DNA of 34,464 nucleotides, taken from Planctomycetota bacterium (GTDB taxonomy: Bacteria; Planctomycetota; UBA1135; JAKEFM01). Below, piece by piece: positions 7,880 through 16,513 of this stretch; position 1 is the stretch's first letter, and the number at the start of each line of letters is the position of its first letter. The DNA is taken from the NCBI GenBank assembly GCA_022616055.1, contig JAKEFM010000201.1, positions 1 through 34,464 of the forward strand, in the 5' to 3' direction. A program made the translations under genes and the position numbers. Below the pieces are notes generated by a model that was not told the DNA's origin, did not search any database, and saw only the letters and a program-made list of their open reading frames with translations.

Positions 7880-8379
7880 AGGCGCGCGTGAAGGCGGCGG
7901 GGGCCCTCCTCCTCCTCGCCGTCGGCCTCCTCCAGATCGCGGCCGACGCGCTGGGGCTCCCCTCCCTCAAGGGACTCGCGGCCGCTTGGGGCGCCTCGCC
8001 CGCCCCGAAGGTCTTCTGCTCGGCGCGCGGCCTCGAGACCTTCTCGACGCGCTTCTTCCTCGAGTGGAGGGGGAAGGGCGGGGGGGCCCACGTCCTCGCC
8101 CTCACCCCGGAGGTCTACGGGAGGGTGCGCGGCCCCTACAACCGCCGCAACGTGTACGGCGCGGCGCTCGCCTACGGGCCCGTCCTCGCGACCGATCCCC
8201 GGACGCGCGCGATGTTCGAGGCGGTGATCCGCCACGCGCTGTGCGGCCGGGCCCCCCTGCTGCGGGAGCTCGGGGTCGACCCCTTCCTGGTCGCCGGGGA
8301 GGTCGCCGTCCGCTACGAGCCGAGGGAGGGCGCTCCCCCCTCCGACCTCCCCCGCCGGATCGAGGCGCGCTGCCCGTGA
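7876..8379 (+). CDS. Uncharacterised small protein with signal-anchor-like N-terminus
   Basis: 167 residues from a GTG that overlaps the preceding stop (GTGA). I do not recognise the family. It begins with a basic then hydrophobic stretch (KAAGALLLLAVGLLQIAADAL), either an anchor or an uncleaved signal. The rest is soluble, with EVYGRVRGPYNRRNVYGAALAYG in the middle, given here only as a described segment (residues about 72-94), and two Cys residues near the ends (VFCSARG and HALCGRAP). The position between a lipid hydroxylase and an HTTM-DCC protein, with 4-base overlaps on both sides, says the three are translated together. Its role may be accessory to the HTTM protein, but that is inference. 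Confidence 0.75.
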   Translation: MKARVKAAGALLLLAVGLLQIAADALGLPSLKGLAAAWGASPAPKVFCSARGLETFSTRFFLEWRGKGGGAHVLALTPEVYGRVRGPYNRRNVYGAALAYGPVLATDPRTRAMFEAVIRHALCGRAPLLRELGVDPFLVAGEVAVRYEPREGAPPSDLPRRIEARCP

Positions 8380-9617
8380 GGAACGGGTGGACGGGAGGAC
8401 AGTACAGCCTCTACCGCGCCCTCTTTGGCGCCTACCTCCTCGTCCACTTCGCCTCCCTGCTGCCGTGGGGAAGAGATCTATTCTCGAACGAGGGGGCGAT
8501 CCCCGACGCGGCGACGAGCCCGCTGTTCGGGCTCTTCCCGAGCCCCCTCCACCTCTCCGACTCCCCCGCCGCCGTCGCCGCGCTCCTCCTCCTCGCCATC
8601 GCGGCGAGCGCCTTCTTCGCGGTCGGCTCCTTCGACCGGATCGCGGCGGTGACCCTCTGGTACGTCTCGACCTCCCTCTTCGACCGCAATCCCCTCCTCG
8701 CGAACCCGAGCCTCCCCCACGTCGGCTGGCTCCTCCTCGCGCACGCGTTCCTCCCTCCCGCTCCCTTCGGCTCCCTCGCGCGCCGCGGAAGGGCGGACCC
8801 CGGCCATGCGTGGCGCCTCCCCTCCTCGATCTTCGCCGCCGCCTGGATCGTCCTCGCGCTCTCCTACGCCTACGGCGGGGCGACGAAGCTCGCGAGCCCC
8901 TCCTGGCTAGACGGGTCGGCCCTCGCGCGCGTCCTCGAGAACCCCCTCGCCCGGCCGACGCCCCTGCGGGAGATCCTCCTCTCGCTCCCCGCCCCCTTCC
9001 TGCAGGTCGCCACCTTCGCGAGCCTCGGCCTCGAGCTCGCCTTCGCCCCGCTCGCCCTCTTCCGGAGGCTGCGCCCGTGGGTCTGGGCGGCGGCCCTCGC
9101 GATGCACCTGAACCTCCTCCTCGTCCTCGACTTCGCGGACCTCACCCTCGGGATGGTCTTCGCCCACCTGTTCACGCTCGATCCGGGATGGGTGGGACCG
9201 AAGGCCGCGCCGGCCCCGGAGCGGGTCTTCTTCGACGGGGGGTGCGGGCTCTGCCACCGGTTCGTCCGCTTCGCCCTCGCCGAGGACGCCGGCGGCACGC
9301 GCTTCCGCTTCTCCCCTCTCGACGGGGACGCCTTCCGCGCCACGATCCCGCCGGAGCGCCGGGCGGGCCTCCCCGACAGCGTCGTCCTCCTCGCCGCGGA
9401 CGGGGCGATCCGGACGAAATCGGAGGCGATCCTCCGCGTCGCCGAGCGGCTCGGGGGGATCTGGCGGGTCCTAGGGACCGCCGCGCGCCTCCTCCCGCGT
9501 GGAATCCGCGACCTCGCCTACGACCTCGTCGCGCGCTCTCGCCGGCGGCTCTTCGAGGCTCCGGCGCAGGCCTGCCCGATCGTCCCGGCGGGACTGCGGG
9601 ACCGCTTCGAGCTCTGA
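8376..9617 (+). CDS. HTTM membrane protein fused to a DCC thiol-disulfide oxidoreductase domain
   Basis: 413 residues, GTG start overlapping the previous stop. The first 275 or so residues form a multi-pass membrane domain of the HTTM (vitamin K-dependent carboxylase-like) type, starting ALFGAYLLVHFASLLPWG and including AAVAALLLLAIAASAFFAVG, WIVLALSYAYGGATKL and WAAALAMHLNLLLVLDFADL. The C-terminal 130 residues are a DCC/DUF393 domain with its signature FFDGGCGLCHRFV (Cys290 and Cys293). Separate DCC and HTTM proteins are known. Here one chain puts a probable C-x2-C redox site next to a membrane domain. The reaction is unknown; electron or thiol exchange at the membrane is a reasonable guess. 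Tight coupling with the hydroxylase gene suggests a shared lipid or redox task. Confidence 0.85.
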   Translation: MRNGWTGGQYSLYRALFGAYLLVHFASLLPWGRDLFSNEGAIPDAATSPLFGLFPSPLHLSDSPAAVAALLLLAIAASAFFAVGSFDRIAAVTLWYVSTSLFDRNPLLANPSLPHVGWLLLAHAFLPPAPFGSLARRGRADPGHAWRLPSSIFAAAWIVLALSYAYGGATKLASPSWLDGSALARVLENPLARPTPLREILLSLPAPFLQVATFASLGLELAFAPLALFRRLRPWVWAAALAMHLNLLLVLDFADLTLGMVFAHLFTLDPGWVGPKAAPAPERVFFDGGCGLCHRFVRFALAEDAGGTRFRFSPLDGDAFRATIPPERRAGLPDSVVLLAADGAIRTKSEAILRVAERLGGIWRVLGTAARLLPRGIRDLAYDLVARSRRRLFEAPAQACPIVPAGLRDRFEL

Positions 9618-9621
9618 GGTC

Positions 9622-9637
9622 CTACCCGCCCGGGTAG
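9622..9637. terminator. Inverted repeat at the convergent HTTM-DCC / metalloprotease junction
   Basis: CTACCCG and CGGGTAG flank two bases. The left arm contains the TAG stop of the minus-strand gene, and the plus-strand stop (9615-9617) is just outside. It is a possible bidirectional hairpin terminator without a T-tract. Confidence 0.4.
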
Positions 9638-10725
9638 CGCTCGGCCTTGGACGGCGTCTTCGGCTTCGAGGCCTCCTTGCCGATCCGGCCGGCGAAGGAG
9701 GCGAGGTCCTTGTCGAGGTCGGGCCCGAACGTCGCCTCGAGGATCTTCCTCTGCGTCTCGACGGGCACCTCGTAGCTCGCCTCGAACTCCCCGACCTCCG
9801 CCGCGTCCTTGGCGAAGGCGCTCATCATCGCGAGGAACTCGCCCCGCCGCTCGTTCGAGCAGAACGCGATGAAGCCGTAGGCGAGGAGGGCGCGGGGGTC
9901 CTTCACCCCCGAGTCCCCCGCGGCGTAGGTCCCGGGCCGCAGGGAGGCGAGCTGGAGGACGGAGGGGGGCTTGTCCTTCCGGAGGAGGCCCGCGAAGTCG
10001 TTCGACCAGCCCGACTTCTCCGCGTCCCAGAGGAAGTTGCTGCGGTAGCAGAAGCCGAACACCCCCTTCAGGATCGCGTCCTCGACGAACCAGGCCATCC
10101 CCTCCTCCACCCAGAAGGGCTGGCGCCCGTACCGCGGATAGGCCATCACGTGGACGAGCTCGTGCAGGACCCAGTGCCGGGGGTCGCCGTAGGTCCCCGA
10201 GAGGCAGACGACGATCCGCGGCCGGTAGAGGTGGAACCCCTGGAGGTTCGCCGCCCGCGCGGCCCACCCCTGCTCCTTCAGGTACTCGTGCTCCGCCTCC
10301 ATCTTCTCCGCCAGGGCGGTGTAGACGGGCATCGTCTGGATCAGGAAGAGGGGGAAGGGGGTCGAGGGGTCCGCCCCGTCGATCTCCTCGTCGGCGAGGG
10401 GCGCGGGCTCCTTCGGCTCCGGGAAGAAGCGCGTGAACTCGGCGGCGAGGGCCTCGGCGTCCTCGAAGTGCTTGAGGGTCTGGGACTCTCCCCACTCCGA
10501 GATGACGACGACCGGGGCCTTCGCCTTCGCGTAGATCCTGAGACCGCGCTCCTCCGCGAAGGGGCGCTCCTTGTCGAGGAGCGCGCGCAGGGCGGCGGGG
10601 AGGTCGGTGGGGAGCTTGGAGAAGGGGATCCGACGCCCCTCGAACCACAGCCCCCCGTCGCGGACCCTCTCGGGGGCGCCGGGGGAGCCGAGGAGCAGGG
10701 GGAGGAAGAGGAGAGCAACGTTCAT
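9622..10725 (-). CDS. Secreted HExxH zinc-metalloprotease-like protein
   Basis: 367 residues. The ATG at 10725 is chosen because GGGAGGAA lies five bases upstream and a short signal peptide follows (ALLFLPLLLGSPGAP). The centre carries HELVHVM (His188, Glu189, His192) and, 15 residues later, WVEEGMAWF, whose Glu208 fits the third zinc ligand of gluzincin (MA clan) peptidases. The segment RHWVLHELVHVM with a downstream E-E-G resembles the peptidase MA/DUF1570 type often found in planctomycetes. The natural substrate is unknown. It is convergent with the HTTM-DCC gene and divergent from the aldehyde dehydrogenase gene across 111 bases. A long uninterrupted frame continuing upstream to 15342 is an artefact of GC-rich antisense DNA and is not part of the gene. 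Confidence 0.82.
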   Translation of the reverse strand: MNVALLFLPLLLGSPGAPERVRDGGLWFEGRRIPFSKLPTDLPAALRALLDKERPFAEERGLRIYAKAKAPVVVISEWGESQTLKHFEDAEALAAEFTRFFPEPKEPAPLADEEIDGADPSTPFPLFLIQTMPVYTALAEKMEAEHEYLKEQGWAARAANLQGFHLYRPRIVVCLSGTYGDPRHWVLHELVHVMAYPRYGRQPFWVEEGMAWFVEDAILKGVFGFCYRSNFLWDAEKSGWSNDFAGLLRKDKPPSVLQLASLRPGTYAAGDSGVKDPRALLAYGFIAFCSNERRGEFLAMMSAFAKDAAEVGEFEASYEVPVETQRKILEATFGPDLDKDLASFAGRIGKEASKPKTPSKAERYPGG

Positions 10726-10836
10726 GGAGGTTCCTCCCGGTCGCGCCGAATAGTCGGGAGGCGCGCCCGGGTTACGGGTTTCGTTCGGCCGCATTCTGCG
10801 CTTGAGCCGATCCCGGCGGTATCCTCTGCCGATCCG

Positions 10837-12225
10837 GTGGTCCTCGCCCCCGAGTCGAAGACGCTCGTCTCGATCGACCCCGCGACCGAGCGCCCGGTCG
10901 GGGAGGTCCCGCTCGCCTCCGAGCGGGACGTGCGTGCGGCGGTCGAGGGAGCGCGCCGGGCCCAGCCCGACTGGGCGGCCCGCCCGATCGAGGCGAGGGT
11001 CGCGATCCTCCTCCGCGCCGCCGACCTCCTCGAGGGGCGAGCCGAGGAGATCGCCCGCCTCGTCACGCGGGAGGAGGGGAAGGTCCTTCCCGAGTCTCGG
11101 GCGGAGGTGAAGGACGCGGCCGTGCGGATCCGCTACTTCGCCGAGACCGGCCCGCGCCACCTCGCTTCGCGGGAGGAACGGGCCCCGGGCGTGCGCGGCC
11201 TCGTCGAGTACGTCCCGATCGGCGTCGTCGCCGCGATCAAGCCCTGGAATTTCCCCGTCCAGATCCCCCTCTGGACGATCGCTCCCGCCCTCCTCGCGGG
11301 GAACGCCGTCGTCTTCAAGCCCTCGGAGCTGACCCCCCTCGTCGGGGAGGCGCTCGCCCGTATCTTCCACGAGGCGGGGGTCCCCCGCGAAATCCTCCCC
11401 GCCGTCCAGGGGGCCGACGAGGTCGGCGCGGCCCTCGTCCGCGCCCCGGTCGACATGATCGGGTTCGTCGGGTCGCAGGCCGCCGGCTCCTCGATCGCGG
11501 CCCAGGCGGGGGCAGACTTGAAGCGGGTCGCCCTCGAGCTCGGGGGGAAGGACCCGATGATCGTGCTCGGCGACGCCGACCTCGAGGCGGCGAGCGCCGG
11601 GGCGGTCCGGGGGGCGTTCAAGAACTGCGGCCAGGTCTGCTGCTCGGTCGAGCGCCTCTACGTCGAGCGGTCCCTCTACGGACGGCTTCTCGAGGCGATC
11701 GTCGAGCGCACCCGGCGCATGCGGATCGGGCCCGGGCTCGAGGAATCGAGCGAGGTCGGACCGATGGTGACCGGCGCGAGCCGGGTCCGGGTCCTCGGCC
11801 TCCTCGAGGAGGCCCGCGGCGCCGGCGCCCGGGTCCTCGCCGGCGGCAAACCCCGGGAGGGGAAGGGGTTCTTCGTGGAGCCCGCCGTCGTCGTCGATCC
11901 CCCCGCCTCGGCACGGCTCGTGCGGGAGGAGACCTTCGGCCCGGTGCTGACGGTCGAGCCCTTCGACACGGAGGAGGAGGCGGTGGAGCGGGCGAACGCG
12001 CTTCCCTTCGGCCTCACCGCCTCGGTCTGGTCGGCGGATCTCGACCGCGCCGCCGCCCTGGCCCGGCGCCTCGACGCGGGGACCCGGGCCGTCAACCAGA
12101 ACGTCGGCTCGATCGTCCAGATGCCCTGGGGCGGACGCAAGGGATCTGGGATCGGGAGGATGCTGTCGGTCGAGGGTATCCGCGAGTTCGCGGAGCCGGT
12201 CACGCTGCGGCTGCCGGCTCCCTAA
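10837..12225 (+). CDS. NAD(P)-dependent aldehyde dehydrogenase, succinate-semialdehyde-dehydrogenase-like
   Basis: 462 residues from GTG at 10837, the only standard start shortly before the conserved body (SIDPATERPVGEV). Family motifs are in order: KPWNFPVQIPLWTIAPALLA, VFKPSELTPL, GFVGSQAAG (NAD loop), LELGGKDPMIV with the general base Glu234, FKNCGQVCCS with catalytic Cys268 (a second Cys is adjacent), EETFGPVL and WGGRKGSGIG. The 34-residue interval between Glu234 and Cys268 is that of active enzymes. It oxidises an aldehyde to the acid; closest resemblance is to short succinate-semialdehyde or general aldehyde dehydrogenases, and the substrate remains open. It stands alone between a divergent protease gene and the Ton/Tol-like block, 120 bases upstream of the latter. 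Confidence 0.93.
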   Translation: MVLAPESKTLVSIDPATERPVGEVPLASERDVRAAVEGARRAQPDWAARPIEARVAILLRAADLLEGRAEEIARLVTREEGKVLPESRAEVKDAAVRIRYFAETGPRHLASREERAPGVRGLVEYVPIGVVAAIKPWNFPVQIPLWTIAPALLAGNAVVFKPSELTPLVGEALARIFHEAGVPREILPAVQGADEVGAALVRAPVDMIGFVGSQAAGSSIAAQAGADLKRVALELGGKDPMIVLGDADLEAASAGAVRGAFKNCGQVCCSVERLYVERSLYGRLLEAIVERTRRMRIGPGLEESSEVGPMVTGASRVRVLGLLEEARGAGARVLAGGKPREGKGFFVEPAVVVDPPASARLVREETFGPVLTVEPFDTEEEAVERANALPFGLTASVWSADLDRAAALARRLDAGTRAVNQNVGSIVQMPWGGRKGSGIGRMLSVEGIREFAEPVTLRLPAP

Positions 12226-12345
12226 AGAGCAACAATCCAGGAGGGGTCGTCGTATAGGCAGCGCGCGGGAGGGTACCCTTCCCCGCCCGCGTCCCGCCCC
12301 CAGCCTGCGGCCGGACGTCCAGGAAGGAAGGAGAAGAGGACGAGC

Positions 12346-15300
12346 ATGCTCCTGCCCGTCTGCGCGGTTGCGGCGTTCCTCCTCGGCTCCCCCCTCCCCG
12401 GTCCGCGGCAGGACCCGCTCGACCGCTACCGCTACGCCGTCGGGCTCGCCGAGCGCGGGCTCCACGACAAGGCGATCGAGGAGTGCGCCGCCTTCCTCCG
12501 GGAGAACCCGAACCACGAGAAGGCGCCGCACGCGCGCTACCGGATGGGGCAGTCCCTTTTCGAGCTCAAGCGCTGGGAGGACGCGGCGCGCGCCTTCGAG
12601 GCGCTCTCCGGGAAGCGCTTCGAGTTCGGGACGGAGGCCGCCTTCCGCCGGGGGCAGTGCCTCCTCGAGCTCGACCGGCCGGCGGAGGCCGCCCCCCTCT
12701 TCGAGAAGATTCCCCGGGAGAGCCCGGACCACTACCTCGCGGAGGCCGCCAGCCACTTCGGGGCGGAGGCGGACTTCCGGCGCGGCGAGTGGGCGCGGTC
12801 GGAGGCGGGCTTCGCCCGCCTCCTCGAGAAGTGGCCGAAGAGCGAGTACCGGAAGGCGGCCCTGCACGGCCTCTCCTGGAGCCGCTACCGAGGCGGGAAG
12901 TTCGAGGATGCCGCGAAGTCCCTCTCCCAGTTCCTGGCCGGGTACCCCGAGGATCCGCTGGCCCCCGAGGCCGCCTACCTCCTCGGGGAGAGCCTCCTGA
13001 AGGGAGGCCACCCCGCCGAGGCCGCCGAGGCCTTCGGCCGGGTGGGGGCGGGGGACTACGCCGACGACGCGGCGGTCGCCCGAGCCGCGGCCCTCGAGAA
13101 GTCGGGAGACGAGAAGCGCGCCGTCGAGGCCTATCTCTCGGCCGCGCAGCGCCACCCGGGGAGCCCGCTCGCCGGCGACGCCCTCGTCGCCGCGGGGGCG
13201 GCACTCCTGAGGCAGGAGCGATGGCCGGAGGCGATCCGGGCCCTCGAGGCCGCGAGCGGCCGCGAAGGTCCGCGGCGCGCCGAGGCCGGAGTCCTCCTCG
13301 GCCTCGCCCTCGTCCGGGGGGGGCGGGCGAAGGAGGGGCTCGCGCGGCTCGAGTCCTCCCTCGCGACGCCCGGGCTCGACGCCGATCTCGCGCGCCGGGC
13401 CCGCCTCGCCCGCGCCGAGGGCCTCGCGGCGGGGGGCCGCCATGCGGAGGCCGCCCGCGAGTACGAGTCCGCGGGCGCCGCGGGAGCGGAGCCCGACTTC
13501 GCCCCCGCCGCCGCCGTCCTCGCCCGGCTGAAGGCGGACGACGCCGCGGGCGCGGTCGAGGCCGGCCGCGAGTTCCTTCGCAAGTTCCCGCAGAGTCCGC
13601 GGGCCGAGGAGGTCCGCCTCGCGCTCGCCGAGGCCCTCTTCCTCCTTCGACGCCACGACGAGGCGGAAAGGGAGTTCGCGACCCTCGCGCGAGGGAAGGG
13701 GGACCGGGCGGCCTCGGCGGCCTCGCGCCTCGCCTGGTGCCGCTACCTCGCCGGGAAGAAGGGGGAGGCGGCGGTCGCCTTCGGCGAGGTTGCGACGCGT
13801 TTCCCCGGCCACCCCCTCGCCGCCGAGGCGCGCGTCCTCGAGGGGCGCTCCCTCCTCGAATCGGGGGACGCGAAGGGGGCGGTCCGCGCCTTCCAGGGCG
13901 CCGTCGACCAGGGCGCGGGGAGCCTCGGCGACGAGGCGCTCCTCGGCCTGGCCCGGGCCTGCGCCGCCAGCGGGGACGCCCCCGGCGCCAAGGCCCGGTT
14001 CGAGCAGTTCGAGCGCACCTTTCCCGAGAGCGTCCGCCGGCCGAGGGCCCTCTACGAGTTCGGCGAGTTCCTCGCCCGGTCGGGCGAGCGCGACGCGGCC
14101 CGCGCGCGCTACGAGACCTGCCTGCGCGAGCGCCCGCGCGACGAGGTCGCCCCGTTCGCGCGGTACGGGCTCGCCTGGTGCGCCCTGGAGGGAGGGGACG
14201 GGAAAGCGGCGGCCCGCCTCTCCCGGGAGATCCTCGCGGGAGAGGTCCCCCCCACCCTCCTCGCGCCGGCCCTCGACCTCCTCGCGACGTCGAGCGCCCG
14301 CTCCGGGGAGTGGAAGGAGTCGCTCGGGACCTATTCCGCGCTCCTCGGCAAGCCGATCGAGCCCGCCTCGAAGGCGTCGGTCTCCCTCGGGGAGGCGACC
14401 GCCCTCGCGCGCCTCGGGAAGAACGAGGAGGCGCGGGGAAGGCTCGAGTCCCTCGTCGCCGACCCCTCCGCCCGGGCGCTCCGCGATCGCGCGCTCCTCG
14501 AGCTCGCCTTCGCGCGGAAGGCCCTCGGGGACGCCGCCGGCGCCGAGGAGGCGCTCGCCTCGGTCGAGCGCGACCACCCGAAGAGCCCCCTCGCCGCCGA
14601 GGTCCCCTTCCATCGGGGAGAGATCGCCTACGAGGCGGGGCGGTTCCCCGAGGCCGAGGCCCACTACGCCCGCGCGAAGGCGCCCGCGGTCCTCGACCGG
14701 GCCCTCTACAAGCTCGGCTGGGCCCGATTGAAGCAGGGGAAGAACCTCCCCGCCGCGGCCGCCTTCGAGGAGGCAGCGGGGAAGGGGACCCCCCTCGCCG
14801 CCGAGTCCCTGTTCCTCGCGGGGGAGGCCCTCTTCCGCGAGGGGCGCTTCGAGGAGTCGAGGGAGCGTCTCCTCGCCGTCCGCACGAAGCACGGCGAACA
14901 CGAGATCCTGCCGAAGGCGCTCTTCCGCCTGGGGATCGCGTGCGGGGAGCTCGGCAAGTCCGCCGAGTCCCTCGAGGCCCTCGAGGACCTCGCGCGGCGC
15001 TTCCCCCGCTTCGAGAACCGCGCGGAGGCCGACCTCTGGATCGCGCTCGCGCTGCGCCGGACGGGACGGACGGCGGAGTCGCGGAAGGTCCTCGAGCGCG
15101 TGGCGGCGAGCGGGGTCGACGTCCTCGCCGCCCGCGCCCGGCTCGAGACGGCGGAGATCCTCCTCGCCGAAGGGAACGCCGACGGGGCCCTCTCGGAGTT
15201 CCTCAAGGTCGCGATCCTCTACGACCACGCGGAGGAGGCCTCGCGCGCCCTCCTCGGCGCGGCCGACTGCCTGGAGAAGATGGGGCAGCGCGAGGCGGCC

Positions 15301-15384
15301 CGCCAACGCTGTCGCGAGCTCGTCGAGCGCTTCCCCGACCACCCCCTCGCCGCGAAGGCCCGCTCCCGCATCGGACCCTCATGA
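12346..15384 (+). CDS. Large TPR-repeat protein, probably periplasmic, first gene of the Tol/Ton-like block
   Basis: 1012 residues. The ATG at 12346 follows an AAGGAGAAGAGG purine run. A signal-like start (LLPVCAVAAFLLGSPLPGP) precedes an almost unbroken series of tetratricopeptide repeats. Examples are AIEECAAFLRENPNHEKAP, ARYRMGQSLFELKRWEDA, AEAYLLGESLLKGGHP-like units (about residue 215) and a final QRCRELVERFPDHPLAAKA. Many units follow the pattern of the CpoB/YbgF and YfiO TPRs in which a repeat ends with F/YP-x-S/HPL/A. Such proteins act as scaffolds. Its stop overlaps the ExbB-type start (ATGA), so it belongs to the same operon. CpoB is the TPR partner of Tol-Pal in proteobacteria; the analogous role here is inferred from context and is far larger in size. 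Confidence 0.85.
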   Translation: MLLPVCAVAAFLLGSPLPGPRQDPLDRYRYAVGLAERGLHDKAIEECAAFLRENPNHEKAPHARYRMGQSLFELKRWEDAARAFEALSGKRFEFGTEAAFRRGQCLLELDRPAEAAPLFEKIPRESPDHYLAEAASHFGAEADFRRGEWARSEAGFARLLEKWPKSEYRKAALHGLSWSRYRGGKFEDAAKSLSQFLAGYPEDPLAPEAAYLLGESLLKGGHPAEAAEAFGRVGAGDYADDAAVARAAALEKSGDEKRAVEAYLSAAQRHPGSPLAGDALVAAGAALLRQERWPEAIRALEAASGREGPRRAEAGVLLGLALVRGGRAKEGLARLESSLATPGLDADLARRARLARAEGLAAGGRHAEAAREYESAGAAGAEPDFAPAAAVLARLKADDAAGAVEAGREFLRKFPQSPRAEEVRLALAEALFLLRRHDEAEREFATLARGKGDRAASAASRLAWCRYLAGKKGEAAVAFGEVATRFPGHPLAAEARVLEGRSLLESGDAKGAVRAFQGAVDQGAGSLGDEALLGLARACAASGDAPGAKARFEQFERTFPESVRRPRALYEFGEFLARSGERDAARARYETCLRERPRDEVAPFARYGLAWCALEGGDGKAAARLSREILAGEVPPTLLAPALDLLATSSARSGEWKESLGTYSALLGKPIEPASKASVSLGEATALARLGKNEEARGRLESLVADPSARALRDRALLELAFARKALGDAAGAEEALASVERDHPKSPLAAEVPFHRGEIAYEAGRFPEAEAHYARAKAPAVLDRALYKLGWARLKQGKNLPAAAAFEEAAGKGTPLAAESLFLAGEALFREGRFEESRERLLAVRTKHGEHEILPKALFRLGIACGELGKSAESLEALEDLARRFPRFENRAEADLWIALALRRTGRTAESRKVLERVAASGVDVLAARARLETAEILLAEGNADGALSEFLKVAILYDHAEEASRALLGAADCLEKMGQREAARQRCRELVERFPDHPLAAKARSRIGPS

Positions 15385-16091
15385 GCCTCCCCCTCCTCGC
15401 CGCCCCGCTCCTCTCCCTCCTCGCCCCCGCCGCGCCCTCCCAGGGGCGCTTCCTCGACCTCGGGAGCCTCTTCGACAAGACCGTCGCCGGGGGGATCCTG
15501 ATGGTCCCGATCGGGACCTGCTCGATCCTCCTCCTCGCCTACGCCTTCGAGCGCGCCGTCGTCCTCCGGAGGAGCCGGCTCGCCCCGAGGGGTCTCGTGC
15601 GGGGCGTCGAGGAGGCGCTGCGCCGGGGCGACCTCGCAGCGGCGGCCTCCCTCTGCCGCGGCGGACCGAGCGCCTTCGCGGCGGCGATCGGAGCGGGGCT
15701 CGCCCGGACGGAGGAGGGCCCCGCCGAGGTCGAGAAGGCGATCGAGGCCGCGGCGCAGAGGGAGATCAACGGCCTGCGGAAGAACCTCCGGGCCTTCGCC
15801 GTGATCACGACCGCCGCGCCCCTCCTCGGCCTCCTCGGCACGGTCCAGGGGATGATCCAGGTCTTCGACGTGGTCGCCGCCCAGGGCGCGCTCGGCAACG
15901 CCTCCCTCCTCTCCGGAGGGATCTCGACCGCGCTCGTCACGACCTTCGCCGGGCTCACCGTCGCGATCCCCTCCCTCCTCTGCCACCAGTTCTTCACCGC
16001 GCGCATCCAGCGCTTCGCCGACGAGGTCGTCCGGGTCCACCACGACGTGCTCGTCCCCGCCCTGACGGGGAGCCGCGCGGCGGCGGCGTGA
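15381..16091 (+). CDS. exbB: MotA/TolQ/ExbB family proton-channel protein
   Basis: 236 residues, ATG overlapping the TPR stop. A hydrophobic start (LPLLAAPLLSLLAPAAPSQG) may be a cleaved signal, as seen in several planctomycete and bacteroidete ExbB proteins. Three membrane helices follow: about 38-56 (GGILMVPIGTCSILLLAYAF), 139-160 and 181-200. The second begins FAVITTAAPLLGLLGTVQGM, with the APLLGLLGTV-x-GM core of the family, and the third is ISTALVTTFAGLTVAIPSLL with the conserved Thr pair. A cytoplasmic loop lies between helices 1 and 2 (GVEEALRRGDLAAAASLC). With the ExbD-type protein it should form the proton-driven motor in the inner membrane. The symbol could equally be tolQ. Confidence 0.92.
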   Translation: MSLPLLAAPLLSLLAPAAPSQGRFLDLGSLFDKTVAGGILMVPIGTCSILLLAYAFERAVVLRRSRLAPRGLVRGVEEALRRGDLAAAASLCRGGPSAFAAAIGAGLARTEEGPAEVEKAIEAAAQREINGLRKNLRAFAVITTAAPLLGLLGTVQGMIQVFDVVAAQGALGNASLLSGGISTALVTTFAGLTVAIPSLLCHQFFTARIQRFADEVVRVHHDVLVPALTGSRAAAA

Positions 16092-16101
16092 GGGGCCGGC
16101 C

Positions 16102-16512
16102 GTGAAACTGCGCTTCGAGGAGAACGGGTCGGTCCCCTGGATCGACCTCGCGCCGATGATCGACGTGATCTTCCAGCTCCTCCTCTTCTTCATGGTCACG
16201 ACCACCTTCTTCGACCGCGAGCGGGAGCTGGCGATCGACCTCCCCCCCGCCGAGTCGGGGCAGGAGCCGCAGGAGTCGAGCGAGGAGATCGTCCTCAACG
16301 TCCACCGCGACGGGGCCGTCGCGTGGGGCCGCGAGAACGTCTCGCCGCACGAGCTCGACGTCCGCCTCCGGGCGGCCGCCTCCGCTCCCGACCGCCCCGT
16401 CACGATCCGCGGCGACCGGCAGACGTGGCACGAGTCGATCATGCGCGTGATGGACGCCTGCGGCCGGGCCGGCCTGCGCAACCTCAACGTCGCCACCCTC
16501 GAGGCGCGCTAG
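16102..16512 (+). CDS. exbD: ExbD/TolR family biopolymer transport protein
   Basis: 136 residues from GTG at 16102. The single membrane helix WIDLAPMIDVIFQLLLFFMV holds the conserved proton-carrying Asp21, in the PMIDV-x-F-LL context of the family. The periplasmic remainder has the usual plan: EEIVLNVHRDGAVAWGR, VTIRGDRQTWHESIMRVMDAC and GLRNLNVAT. It partners the ExbB-type protein ten bases upstream and is followed after one base by the GTG of the large propeller-toroid protein, so all three are probably co-translated. Only one ExbD copy is present, although many related operons have two. Whether the system is Ton-like or Tol-like cannot be decided from this subunit. Confidence 0.93.
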   Translation: MKLRFEENGSVPWIDLAPMIDVIFQLLLFFMVTTTFFDRERELAIDLPPAESGQEPQESSEEIVLNVHRDGAVAWGRENVSPHELDVRLRAAASAPDRPVTIRGDRQTWHESIMRVMDACGRAGLRNLNVATLEAR

Positions 16513-16513
16513 C

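Noticed and set aside
12226..12345. Terminator or promoter between the aldehyde dehydrogenase and TPR genes
   Set aside because: A GGGTACCC core and a TATAGG stretch are visible, but no stem with usable loop plus T-tract and no matching -35 element could be built. I see nothing firm in this gap beyond the TPR ribosome site.
9622..15342. A 1906-codon open frame on the minus strand through the aldehyde dehydrogenase and TPR genes
   Set aside because: It is antisense to two clear plus-strand genes and reads as low-complexity Gly/Arg/Glu/Leu sequence. In DNA this GC-rich, stop codons are rare in the mirrored frame. Only its last 368 codons (start 10725) are a real gene.
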